Part shown: positions 20,459 through 31,287 of the stretch, piece after piece
Layout of the letters: every line of letters starts with the position of its first letter
Position numbering within the stretch: the first letter of the stretch is position 1
NCBI RefSeq assembly: GCF_000149955.1
Contig: NC_030991.1
Coordinates: 1,398,747 to 1,462,746 of the forward strand
Direction of reading: 5' to 3'
Length of the DNA: 64,000 bases
DNA from: Fusarium oxysporum f. sp. lycopersici 4287
Lineage: Eukaryota; Ascomycota; Sordariomycetes; Hypocreales; Nectriaceae
Position numbers and translations under genes: made by a program
Notes under the pieces: model-generated
The model's input: only the letters and a program-made list of their open reading frames with translations
What the model was told of the DNA's origin: nothing
The model's database searches: none

Positions 20459-22456
20459 ATGGAGTTCCGATTCGTGGACGAACACGACCCCGTTGCACTG
20501 CGTCGACGTCGCCTCCAAGCGCAACGCACCCAGAGATTTCGGCAGCGACGAAAAGAAGAACAATATATTGAGCCCTCAATTTATCAGGCCGAATCGTCTC
20601 AGACAGTGGACCAGACTGCCGCAGACAATGTGCAGACGGCACTAGGTAACGATTTGTTGGCCGACACTGAGGAATCCGGACATGATACAATCTCTCCCGG
20701 GGAACTTCTCATCACCTCTAGTCAGGAGGACGGAAATCTAGTCACAATCGACACTGGACCAGACTATTATGATGAGGAGATAGTCGGCGCCGATAGTACC
20801 GACGAGCAGGAAGATCAGATGGAACCTAGGAGTCCAGATGTCTTCGCTGGAATTCAAACAGGTCGCCCTCATGACAACACCTGGAACGATTTGCAGTACG
20901 CCACACAGAAGTTTATCCAGCAATATCTTGTTGGAGTACACAGTTGTGGCGCTCAGGAGCATCGAGAATCTCTAGCAGCGCATATAGAAGCTGAGGGAGC
21001 GTCCAACCATCATGGGATCGCAAATCTGTTCCCTCGTAGCGTTCCTCATACACTCGATAAACAGTATTTCCTCGAAACGCAAACTTGTAGTGAAACGCCT
21101 GGCTTGAGCCCTACCCAATGGCAAGAGCTATTTTCTGGTCATACGCCTGGACAATTCGAAGGCAAGCCTAAGCAGGCCTGTCTCCACGCCGAAAATTCAC
21201 GACCGACTCCTCCGGGTGTTTCGTTCGACATCGATAGTATCTTGGGTTTTATGACTTCTCCTGCAACAGCAATCCACGGGATTCGATTTTATTCTGCTCC
21301 TCAGTATGGTCAGAATATCTCCACAGACGTCCACCTAACTTTGGATCGCCTAGACCCAGATCCAGAGCGGCCCCGGTTGATTCCATCGCGACTGAAAGAC
21401 GTGCCACATTTCATCTTCGCGAGGGCTGAAGGCGCCGATTTCATCACATTTCACCTGTTCTTTCCGCATCTGCCATGCTCCCGCGACTTCAATCGGTTAA
21501 CTGACGAGCAACTTTCGCGGTGGTTTGATGATATCTTCTATCCAGCTGTCCGTCAGGTCTATGATGTCGATAGACTCCAGCACTTGCCCGCAAGTTATCG
21601 TCACGCATTGGCTACCTGTCGAGCTCCTCAGGTAGAGAATCATTTGTTCGAGGCCCCTAGTCGTCAGGCTCAGCTACGGATGTCCTACTTCCTGCCACCG
21701 CAAGGCATGCAGCAACTGTGGGACCATGTTCTCACAGCAGTATGCCAACCGGGGTATCAAGACTTTCGCGATCCTGAGTTATACATGGAGGCAAAATGCA
21801 CCAAACTTTTTTTCAAATATCCAGATGCCCCATCCGATCTGCTGGAGGTCATGAACAGCTTCGACTGTAAGCTACACCGCATTCTAGATTTCTCACATAT
21901 GCGCAGCGACCGGTTTTACATTGATGTGGGTAAAGAAACCTGCCCGATGCCTAATGGCGTCTCATCACCTGAACCTCAGACATACCTCTGGCGGCGTTGT
22001 TGCATCCGTCACCACCTGGGTCAGCTTTATGATGGAAATATTCCCAAGTCCGGCCAAAATTTTTACCATGAGTCAATGCTTCGAGATGCTGGCGGTATGA
22101 CTACGTTGACGCCTGTAAGGTCTCGACTCCGCCGTGGGGGTATTCTTTATGACCAAATGTACAGTCTCACCAAAGAGATCGTAGACGCTGCTCGCACATA
22201 TCCATTTCAGAATCCAGATCTACGGCATTTGGCGTTAGATCCACAGTTCGCAATGGTATGCAAAGCATTAGCGGCAAGCCAGCTTCGGGCAAGAATGTCC
22301 ATTCTTGTTGGCCACTATGACGAGGCATATTTTGTAGAGTGGTGGCAGGGCCCTTCTCAGCTGGTAAAGAGCAAGGGATGGACGCGTTGTGCTTTGGAAT
22401 CCATCGTACCGCTAGGCTTGATATGGGTTAGCCTAACCCGCCAGTCAGGCCCGTAA
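20459..22456 (+). CDS. Unrecognised 665-aa fungal protein
   Basis: ATG 20459. The N-terminus has a very basic helix (ALRRRRLQAQRTQRFRQRRK), then an acidic, low-complexity linker to about residue 140. The rest is a globular region with segments HFIFARAEGADFITFHLFFP, FDDIFYPAVRQVYD and YLWRRCCIRHHLGQLYDG. I recognise the general type as an accessory-genome fungal protein but cannot assign a domain or function. The position just inside an element end suggests mobile-element cargo. It stops within a 15-bp palindrome (22425-22439), so the C-terminus may be truncated; introns are not evident. Confidence 0.6.
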   Translation: MEFRFVDEHDPVALRRRRLQAQRTQRFRQRRKEEQYIEPSIYQAESSQTVDQTAADNVQTALGNDLLADTEESGHDTISPGELLITSSQEDGNLVTIDTGPDYYDEEIVGADSTDEQEDQMEPRSPDVFAGIQTGRPHDNTWNDLQYATQKFIQQYLVGVHSCGAQEHRESLAAHIEAEGASNHHGIANLFPRSVPHTLDKQYFLETQTCSETPGLSPTQWQELFSGHTPGQFEGKPKQACLHAENSRPTPPGVSFDIDSILGFMTSPATAIHGIRFYSAPQYGQNISTDVHLTLDRLDPDPERPRLIPSRLKDVPHFIFARAEGADFITFHLFFPHLPCSRDFNRLTDEQLSRWFDDIFYPAVRQVYDVDRLQHLPASYRHALATCRAPQVENHLFEAPSRQAQLRMSYFLPPQGMQQLWDHVLTAVCQPGYQDFRDPELYMEAKCTKLFFKYPDAPSDLLEVMNSFDCKLHRILDFSHMRSDRFYIDVGKETCPMPNGVSSPEPQTYLWRRCCIRHHLGQLYDGNIPKSGQNFYHESMLRDAGGMTTLTPVRSRLRRGGILYDQMYSLTKEIVDAARTYPFQNPDLRHLALDPQFAMVCKALAASQLRARMSILVGHYDEAYFVEWWQGPSQLVKSKGWTRCALESIVPLGLIWVSLTRQSGP

Positions 22457-22814
22457 TCCCGCGTGTTCTAGTGGCCCGTGTAAATGAACTCATTTATTTA
22501 TTGCCGTACTGATCAGAGCACGACATCGAAGACCTGTCAATTGTTTACGAACGCCGTGCAGCTTGCGTTGCCAACTGATAAAAATGATAGTCGGACATGT
22601 CCTTTGCTCGCTGTACGCGTGGCGTAATATGAGAGGCTGTACATAAGCGCGCGGCAGCACCAATCACAGACAGGCTGGTTCAGGCAGCTTTTCAGCTCTG
22701 ACCGGCACGTACTTACCCCTCAGCTTCAATCCGACCGTTCGCTAGAAGACCAGCCCACGATTTGCCTCTCCAAACTGTTTCTTGAAGCTGAAAAAGCGAC
22801 TGAGGATCGGAAGG
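22457..22814. other. Intergenic, promoter of NLR C
   Basis: No gene is seen in about 360 bp between the 665-aa gene and the NLR C start. No clear regulatory motif was recognised. Confidence 0.5.
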
Positions 22815-25800
22815 ATGAGCCCACAAAGGCTTGTTGAAGGCCTCACCCGGCTGCGTGACCATTTTAGTACTCGTGATCGGTCGCGTAAGAAGCGGAATCC
22901 CGCCGAACAAGTGAGTTCACGCATCTCGGCTGCTTTTCTAGGAGAAGCCTTCATCGTACCGACTCTTTACCTCTTATCCACTTGACTAACAACACCTGTA
23001 CCTAGTCTTTCCCATCCGATCATGCTGATGCTCAGGTACAGCCGCAACCTCAATCCCAGCAGCTTTCTTCGACCGCAGTGCACTCTACGGCTATAACGGC
23101 CACCCCATCACAGAATGTCCCCGTACAGACTGAAGCCAACGAGGCGGATACGCAGTCTGAAGGGAAACCCTCAAGTAAATCAGACCTATGGGACAAAGCG
23201 TTGGCCCATCTCAGCGAGTCGGAATACGATCGCGATATAGTCGTTATCGTCAAGGCATTCGCCGAGAACTCAATCGGCGACAATGCGACTGCCGATGGCA
23301 GGTCCAGCTCAACAGAAGATCTAGCGAAAGATATCAGTGAGAGGATGGCGCAAGCCATCCAAGACCGGCAACACAGCAGTGAACAACGTGAATGGAAGGT
23401 CACAATCGGTGACAAAGAATATTCCGTGCGTGGCCTGGTCGATAAGACTGTAAACATTCTGAATAAGTTTGTGGGCGTGGGCGACGTTGCCGTCAGCTTT
23501 GATCCTGTTCATGCTGCTCTACCATGGGCCGCTGTTCGATTCGTTCTTGTGGTGAGTCGCTTTGGGGTCTGCTGCATGCCATGTCGAGATGGCTTGTGTC
23601 GTGACTCGAGCTGACTGAGATAGACTTTAACCGCCAGTAGTGAACTAAGAAGTCAGATTATCTTCGGTCTTGCCAAGGTTACTTCGTTGATCTTGCAGTG
23701 CGATACCTACCGGCGTATATACATGGCCCGCGACCCCGCTCTCCGACCACCAGCAGATATTTTGGACCTTCTGGAGACGTCCATCGTCCAGACCTACGCC
23801 ACGTCATTGTTGTTTCTCGGTTTTGCGATCCACCTCCAGGGAAGCAGGAGTCGTACGGTCAGCGCTCCGTTCAAGATGAACGAGGTGGAATCGTATATTG
23901 AGAGCCTGCAGGAGAGCGGAGATCAGCTCAGCCAAGCCGCCGATAACTGTGAAAAGAATTGCAGCCTTCAGAATCGGGCGGGGGTCAAAGAGCTGCTCAG
24001 TTACGCTAAGGAGTCCCATCAAATCATGCAAGCCCACAGGTATGTCACTCAATAAGGAAGCCAACATAGTGCTAATGATATCGTATTAGCGTATTACTGA
24101 TGGATATCCATCAGAGGATGGTGTTTGATAAACTAAGGACCGCCGAAGGCGCTGCGTATGATTCTCACGCTAACGAACACGAAGCTCGATGCCATCCTCA
24201 AACCCGAGTGGATCTCCTCGCTCAGATCTACCAGTGGGCCGGCGACCCGGACAGTGAGTGTATTTACTGGCTGCAGGGCATGGCAGGTACTGGGAAGTCC
24301 ACGATATCCCGCACCATAGCCTATGAGCTCTCCCGAAAAGAAGTACTCGGGGCTAGCTTTTTTTTCAAGAGAGGTGAGGGCGATCGTGGAAAAGCAGCCC
24401 GGTTTTTCCCTACCATTGCTACCCAGCTTGTCCGCCGGTTGCCTTTCTTGATGCCTCATATACAAGATGCGATCGAGACCGACCCCTGTATTGGCGAAAT
24501 GGCTGTCAGCAAACAGTTTGAGAAACTGATCCGGCTACCTTTGACAAAAATACCGAGCAGCCCTCAAAATCCCTCGACTGTCGTAATCGTTATCGATGCT
24601 CTCGATGAGTGTAACCAGGAAAAAGACATTCAGGCTATAGTTAGTCTTCTTCCTCAAGTAAAACAGATAACATCAGTCCACCTGAAGTTCTTCGTGACAA
24701 GCCGACCAGAAATTCCGGTGTACGTTGAATTTAGGAGAATCCGCGAACCCTACAAAGATTTCATTCTCCACTTGGTTGACGAGCCTACAGTTGAACACGA
24801 CATCACAGCGTTCTTGAATTCCAAATTGACAGAAATACGAAACGGCTACAATATACACCCCTTAGGTGGTCAACCTCTGCCAGAGTCCTGGCCTTCTTCG
24901 ACAGAAATTCATGACCTAGTCAAGATGGCCGTTCCCCTTTTCATCTTCGCCGCAACTGCTTGCCAACAAATCCAGAAGGGCAAACATGGCGACCCTGAGG
25001 AAAATTTGAAGAAGATACTAGAACGCACCGGCGGGACACAGATCTCCAAGCTCAATGAACTGTACCTTTTCGTCCTAGAACAACTCCTCGATGACCCAAT
25101 TGACTCGGGGGAAGAACTCTTGAAACGGTTCCAAGAAATCGTCGGCGCCATCGTGATCCTAGCCGATCCTCTCTCAACTATATCTCTCGCCAAACTCCTC
25201 GATATTGCCGAAAAAAGAATTCGCCATGTGGTAGGCCTGCTGCCTTCAGTTCTCTACATCCCGTCGGAACGGAGTGCTCCTATTAAGCCACTTCATCTGT
25301 CGTTTCGGGACTTCCTGATCAATCGCGATAAGCACAAAACAGATCAATTCTGGGTTGACGAAAAGGAGACACACAAGAGGTTGGTAGTCAGGTGCTTTCA
25401 GCTGCTGATGCATGACGACTGTCTCAAGAAAGATATGTGCGACCTGCGAACGCCTGGAGTTGCACGATCGGATATTGACAAGGGCAAAATCGACGAGCGC
25501 TTGCCGTTAGAAGCTCAATACGCTTGCCTTTATTGGGTCTATCACTTGAAGGAGAGTCATGAAAGGATTAGAGATAGGGACCAAGTACACGAATTCCTTG
25601 AGCTCCATTTCCTCCATTGGCTAGAGGCGTTGAGCCTCATTGGAAGGATATCAGAGAGCATCGGATTCGTAGACGGGCTACAGAGCATAGTCGATGTAAG
25701 TCATTCACCTCCTGCGTGTTACGTATCTACTTACGGACATTTTTTTAGCCCGAAAAAGGTGCCCAAGTGCTTGGCTTCTTGCGTGACGCGAAACGGTTCG

Positions 25801-27353
25801 TGCTCAACTACCGCTGGATCATTGATACTGCACCACTTCAGCTCTACTCTTCGGCAGTTGTGTTTGCGCCAAAGCAGAGCATCGTACGACAGACATTCAA
25901 GCATTATTTTCCTGGGTGGATTTCCTTACTTCCAAAGGTGGCCTTGGACTGGAATGCAGTTTTACAGACTCTGGAGGGTCATACAGATCAGGTTACCTCT
26001 GTGGCCTTTTCGAATGACGGCAGCCATATCGCATCGGGATCAGATGACAATACCGTCAAGATATGGAATATGGAGACGGGTGCAGAGGAACTGACTCTTG
26101 AGGGTCATACCAACTCAGTCAACTCTGTAGTCTTTTCGAATGACGGCAAGCGTATCGCATCGGGATCATATGATAACACTGTCAAGGTATGGAACATGGC
26201 GACGGGTGCAGAGGAACAGACTTTTGAGGGCCATAGCGGTTCAGTCAACTCTGTAGCCTTTTCGAATGACGGCAAGCGTATCGCATCGGGATCATATGAT
26301 AACACTGTCAAGGTATGGAACATGGCGACGGGTGCAGAGGAACAGACTTTTGAGGGCCATAGCGGTTCAGTCAACTCTGTAGCCTTTTCGAATGACGGCA
26401 AGCGTATCGCATCGGGATCATATGATAACACTGTCAAGGTATGGAACATGGCGACGGGTGCAGAGGAACAGACTTTTGAGGGCCATAGCGGTTCAGTCAA
26501 CTCTGTAGCCTTTTCGAATGACGGCAAGCGTATCGCATCGGGATCATATGATAACACTGTCAAGGTATGGAACATGGCGACGGGCGAAGAGGAACTGACT
26601 CTTGAGGGTCATACGCAATCGGTCAGCTCTGTGGCCTTTTCGAATGATGGCAAGCTCATCGCATCGGGATCAGTTGATGAGACTATCAAGATATGGAATG
26701 TGGCGATAGGTGAAGAGGAACAGACCCTTGAGGGTCATAGGGATTGGGTCGCCTCTGTGGCCTTTTCGAATGACGGCAAGCGTATCGCATCAGGATCATA
26801 TGATAACACTGTCAAGGTATGGAATATGAAGACGGGTGCAGAGGAACTGACTCTTGAGGGTCATACGCAATCGGTCAGGTCCGTGGCCTACTCGAATGAT
26901 GGCAAGCTCATCGCATCGGGATCATATGATAACACCATCAAGATTTGGCACGTTGCGACGGGCATCAACATTGAGGCCTTTGATGCGGGCCTATATACCG
27001 ACGTCTTATCTTTTACTGACGATGATTCGGTTTTAGTCACTACTGCAGGCCGTCTCAGACTTGGGTTTCGAGACATTAGTACGTCACACTCGATCGAGAG
27101 CGAACCAAAGCTGGGTAGTACAGAGGTCCAAGGAGAAGTGGATGGCAGATTAGGCTTCGGGATCAACCGTGACAATACATGGATTACAGTGGGTGGACCT
27201 GATGGACGTAAAGTTTTATGGCTTCCACCTGATTTCCGGCCTGGTGTGTCGGCCACTTCAACCGAGGGTTCACGAACTGTTGTTATTGGGTGTCGGTTAG
27301 GAAGAGTAGTCATCATTGGTTTTGCACCGTCTTCGTCCGTGAATGGAGTTTAG
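22815..27353 (+). CDS. NLR C: NWD N-terminal-NACHT-WD40 receptor, five exons
   Basis: Proposed join: 22815-22910, 23006-23551, 23624-24039, 24090-25695, 25749-27353, about 1,422 residues with consistent phases. Residues about 60-350 match the N-terminal domain of NWD NACHT-NTPases (DLWDKALAHLSESEYDRD, SFDPVHAALPWAAVRFVL). Walker A is GMAGTGKST (about 416) and Walker B VIVIDALDEC (about 520). Eight WD40 units of exactly 42 residues span about 962-1297; units 3-5 are identical in protein. A degenerate propeller-like tail follows. The architecture is that of the HET-D/HET-E group of incompatibility proteins, in which such repeats set recognition specificity. The gene looks intact. Confidence 0.9.
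25971..26978 (+). repeat. Tandem 126-bp WD40-coding repeats
   Basis: Eight units start at 25971, 26097, 26223, 26349, 26475, 26601, 26727 and 26853. Units at 26223, 26349 and most of 26475 are identical base for base, as is the later half of 26097. The variable residues sit after EGH (TDQ, TNS, SGS, TQS, RDW), at the predicted propeller surface. This is typical of high-internal-conservation NLR repeats. Confidence 0.9.
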
Positions 27354-27434
27354 GTTTTGTGGATTTATCAGATCAATTTAGTACTATTCGATGAGCCATA
27401 AGCCGATGCGTAGACGACGGTGCAGGTCTACTGT

Positions 27435-27541
27435 ACCAATTACCACTGGTAATGGGCCCAATACCAACTTTTGCGGCCCGTGCACCTTCCCCTTTTGGAT
27501 CTTTAGGGGTTTGGGTCAATACAAGAATATTTGGTCTGTGC
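27435..27541 (+). repeat. Dispersed repeat, type 2, copy 1
   Basis: About 107 bp (accaattaccactggtaatg, later ttgcggcccgtgcacc and caatacaagaatatttggt) nearly identical to 48807-48912 beside the MULE. It contains the odd palindrome ATTACCA, centre C, TGGTAAT (27439-27453). It is preceded by CTACTGTA, as are the type 1 copies at 2075 and 45689. The parent element is unknown. Confidence 0.75.
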
Positions 27542-27742
27542 GCCCTCTCCAACTTCCCAGGACCCCAGCGCTGATTCCGTCAACGCGAATAAAAAGCACC
27601 TTTCGTATGGCAAAGGGTATGCCAGAAACTCAATTATAATAAATGCAATTTGGGAGCTTTGGCGCCATGTCTCCTATTCACATAGTCTTATAAGACCTTA
27701 AAACCTGATGCTGGCATCTATTTTACTTGGTGTCCTTTATTA
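27542..27742. other. Spacer left of pogo-like element
   Basis: No gene is seen. It is not LINE sequence, although the LINE on the far side of the element at 27743-29957 is cut at the element border. Confidence 0.5.
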
Positions 27743-29957
27743 CCATACACAACCCCCCTTTCGACAGCCCCACCCTTTCGTCAAGCAAAAAAAAAAGAGG
27801 ACCACCAAAAATGGACAACTTCACTGGTAAACAACTCGGCCAAAATGAGGGACATATGCAAAATGTCTCATCTCACAATAGCGAACAACTATCTCTATTG
27901 GAATTTAGGTCTTTTGATAAGCCGTCCTGACCGCGTGGTCCGTTGGTGGGGTACGGCTTCCTCTCTCACTTCAATGACCGAGCTAGCCTCTGATTCTGAC
28001 TCTCGCTCGTCTGAACAGACAGATTCCACCACGACAGACTCATTTTGAGTCTCCCCTTCAGGTATGGCTTCTCCAACAGCTAAAGTCTCCCCGAGAGTCA
28101 TAAAACGCCTGTTAGGATTCGGTACCGCCTTCCTCTTCTTCCCTCTCTTCAGCCGAGCCAATTCTTCCTCTAGGCTGGCAATCCTCTGTGTATGCACCGC
28201 TACTGTCTGTTGTTGAGCCTCAAAGCCCTTGGCTATCACGTTGTACCGTCTCCGCGTCTTTGGTGTTTTGTTCAACCCAAGATCACGAATTTGACGGCTC
28301 GTCTGTGGAGTATCGTCCGAGCCAAGATACGGCCTAGGTTCAGGAGTCACTCTTGGGCCGCTGTTTGGCCTATCTTCTTGGATTTCAGGGTGTCGCAACG
28401 CTTTCGCACGTGAAATGGGCCAGTTGCCAGTGACCCTCCAGCCAGACAGTATGTTCTTCTTAGTCATTCCAACTCGGCGAGCCTTGGCGTAGGCCCTGAT
28501 GAAATTAACCTTGTCCATCGGAGCGGAATCAGTCAACGAGGCGAACCTTTCCAGCTCTCATCGATATGCAGCCTTTAACGAGTTGAAGACTCCATTGTCT
28601 AGTGGCTGGAGTCCATGAGAGCAGTGTGCTGGTAGATAGCAGCAATAAACGTCGTTCAAAAAGCACGTGGCCATCCATTCATCCTTCCACCACTCAGCAC
28701 TGATCGTGAGATGGGGGAAATGGAGGACATACTGTTGCATGGCTTCCGTGACCATCTAAGATGATCAGTCTCGCGTCTGACTCGTCGGCAGGTGTAGTCT
28801 GGGGCAGATAAACTCTTTCAAGCCATTCAATGCCTATGTGGTCATCAGTCCACTTGTTTGGGCGAAGTTATGTAATACCAGTCTGCTATCTGCTTGAACT
28901 CGTCAAGGAACCATTGTTTCTGCAGTTCCTTCCCCTTGAAGATTATGCCAGGAACTAAAGCGCGGCCGTCAGCAGTGACAGCTTCGATAAATGAAGTCCA
29001 ATTCCGAGTCTGTGGTCCCTTGAGGAAGGCCTTGCGCTTCGGGTCCGCGCTTCCAACAACGAAGCTATCTAGGCCTGAATGAAGAGAATTAGTCGGTCAA
29101 AATTCAAGCACCGACAAGTAATAGAGGTGAATACTTGCCGAAACCAGTCATAATACCGCCTTCATCAACGTTGACGGTGTTTTCAGGCTTGATCCAGCCA
29201 TACTGGCCATCCCGGATATCAAAGTACCAATGAACCGCTTTCGGGGTAAAAGAGTCGAACCTTTTAGCTGCTTGACGTCTACCCATCTTGGTCTTTAGGT
29301 CTGCGCGGCGATTGATAAACTTGATCACCCAGTTGCGTCCTAAGTCGGGATGTTCGCCCTGCTGTCTCAGCAGGCCCATGACGCAAGCGCGGATCTGACT
29401 GTGGGACGGAGCATAGCCCAAAGACTCCTGACGGAGTATCCAGAAAGCGAGCCTATCTTCTTGGCTCTTGGACAAACGTCGGCGAGGCTGGATCTGGTCT
29501 TCAGCGGCCCCACGGCCGTTAAGTCTATCGATGAGGGTCGTTCGGGGCACTCCTCTTCTCTGGGCCGCTTGAGGGGGTGAAAAACCATGATCGGTAATGT
29601 CCAATATGGCCTCAGCCATATCGTCCTCTGTATATTCCCATTGAAGTCGTGATTTAGGCATTTTTCTGCTGTTGTCGAGGGTAAAGATCAAAAATCACGA
29701 GAAAGAGCGGTGAGGAGGTTAGTGACCATATTGAAAATATTTCAATAGCATGACTTGCATATATCGCGTGCCCAGCACATCCTCAACAGGTCAAAATAAT
29801 TATCTCCACTCATTTCTATAATCAATAAATGAAGCTTCTTTTAGGTAGCTATTTATTCTGGCCAACTTTCGTATAAGTGAAGTTGACGAATTTTGGTGGT
29901 GCTATTTTTTTTTGCTTGACGAAAGGGTGGGGCTGTCGAAAGGGGGGTTGTATATGG
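27743..29957 (-). mobile_element. pogo-like element 3, decayed
   Basis: A 2,215-bp element flanked by TA (27741-27742, 29958-29959). Terminal inverted repeats exceed 100 bp: both ends, read inward, start CCATA then ACAACCCCCCTTTCGACAGC, carry an A-run and continue ACCACCAAAA and CAACTTCACT. Similarity falls toward the interior. It carries a broken transposase on the minus strand. The terminal sequence is unrelated to the ACGT-type elements nearby, so it is a separate family. Confidence 0.85.
27895..29661 (-). pseudogene. pogo-like transposase, broken
   Basis: Read from ATG 29661-29659. Exon 1 (29139-29661) has a helix-turn-helix N-terminus (AAQRRGVPRTTLIDRLNGRG) and the first catalytic region (NVDEGGIMTGFG). 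The intron at 29075-29138 fits only as a GC-AG intron (donor GCAAGT), after which GLDSFVVGSADPKRKAFLKG follows in frame. The second catalytic region is LIILDGHGSHAT, then a 50-nt intron, then the third (YLPAHCSHGLQPLDNGVF). Defects are a one-base shift near 28855 (before KWTDDHIGIEW) and a stop after NSLKAAYR near 28557. The C-terminus is coiled coil with a basic tail. By family it would be a DDE transposase; this copy should be dead. Confidence 0.8.
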
Positions 29958-31287
29958 TAACATCTGGCATGACGATGGCGGCTCCGCGCTGAGGTCGCTC
30001 CCCTTCCTCTTCGATGTGTTCCGGCAGTGGAGGGAAAAAGTTGGCTAACATCTCCTCGGCCTGTTCAATGCTGTTGGTTGTGCGGGCGCCGTCAGCCCTT
30101 GTAAGTTGGGGTACTTTGCCAAATGCTCTATCATTTCCAGACTTGAGATACTTTGCCCCCTTCCATATGTTGTCGTTATCTGCTAGAAACTCGTTCCAGT
30201 GCGTCTTTTTCTGCTGTCTGATAGCATCATGATACTGTTTTGCTGTTCCCCTGGCCGTCTCCTCAAGCTCCTGACATGCCGATCCTGCTCGCCTCAATGC
30301 TCTGGTGCGATTCCTCCAGTGTGTATGTATCTGCCGGAGTTGCGTGAGGTCTGAGGTCCACCAGCGTTTTGCATAGGGTGAAGGCTTAGCTCTGGGTGTC
30401 AGAGCGCGAACCACCTCTAGCGCCACTGCCATAAGCCTGTCAGTCTTCTGCTGTACGGTACCTTCTTCCGGGGTGGACTCTAATTCTGCGGCAATTCGAA
30501 CGTTGATTTCCTTCCATGGTGCGTTTTTGAGCAAGAGCCGTTCTTGAGCTTGCGGTACCGGGACCGAGACGTCGAACTCTGTCTCAATAGCACAATGATC
30601 AGATCCGTGCTCGGTACCGTGTATCATACACTTGACAGTCGAGGATGCTAGGTCCGCGGAAGCAAGGACCAGGTCAACTGTTGTCTCAAAATCCCCACCA
30701 CTCCACGTCTTCGTTCCTCTCGGGAGTAGGCTCAGAAGATCGAACTCATTCATAAGGTTAATGATCTGATCCGCTTCGCCTTGCCTCGTCAAGCATATGT
30801 CGTCTCCTCCCCATAGCTGGTCGTGCCGGTTGAAGTCTCCGACAACTACCACGTCCACTAGTCTACCGGCCTGTCTTCTTGTGTTTAGGGTGACCTGACG
30901 CAGAGCGTTGCAGGTGTCTTGTAAAGCTTGGGCGTCTCCTCCTGGCACATAAACCGAAACAACCAGAACCAGCCGCTCAGGGAGTCGCAAGATGGCTGCC
31001 GTCATATCCGCTGTCTCAATCGGTATCTGCTCCGCCTCCACATCCTTGTTTACCCACAACATGCTTCGGATCGGCCATCTGCCCTCTCTCCAAACCGTGG
31101 GGACCATCTTAACCCATCTGGGGTGCCCCATAGGGACCGTTAGTAGCTTGCTGTCCTTTTGGTGTGCCTGGGGCTCTTGGATCGCTATTGCTGCGTGATC
31201 TTGAAGTTGCTTATCGTTCATAAGGCTCTCGTGTACCGTACCCTGCTTTCTTACATTCAGTTGAATCACCTGCAACGACTTACTCAT
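29958..31287 (-). pseudogene. LINE ORF2, endonuclease part only
   Basis: From ATG 31287 ([16 protein letters not shown]). The apurinic-like endonuclease domain is well kept: [35 protein letters not shown]. It normally nicks target DNA for target-primed reverse transcription. After [14 protein letters not shown] the frame enters pogo-like element 3 and ends inside its terminal repeat at 29902. The reverse transcriptase that should follow is absent. The ATG overlaps the ORF1 stop by eight bases (ATGAGTAA), which suggests coupled reinitiation in the intact element. Confidence 0.85.

Noticed and set aside
26105..26575. 156-aa minus-strand frame in the WD40 region
   Set aside because: It is the antisense of the identical WD40 units and repeats with the same period.
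27743..27795. LINE 3' tail (A-run after CGTCAAGC) on the plus strand
   Set aside because: At first the two A-run sequences at 27743 and 29957 looked like two LINE tails. They are inverted to each other and bounded by TA, so they are the terminal repeats of a pogo-like element.
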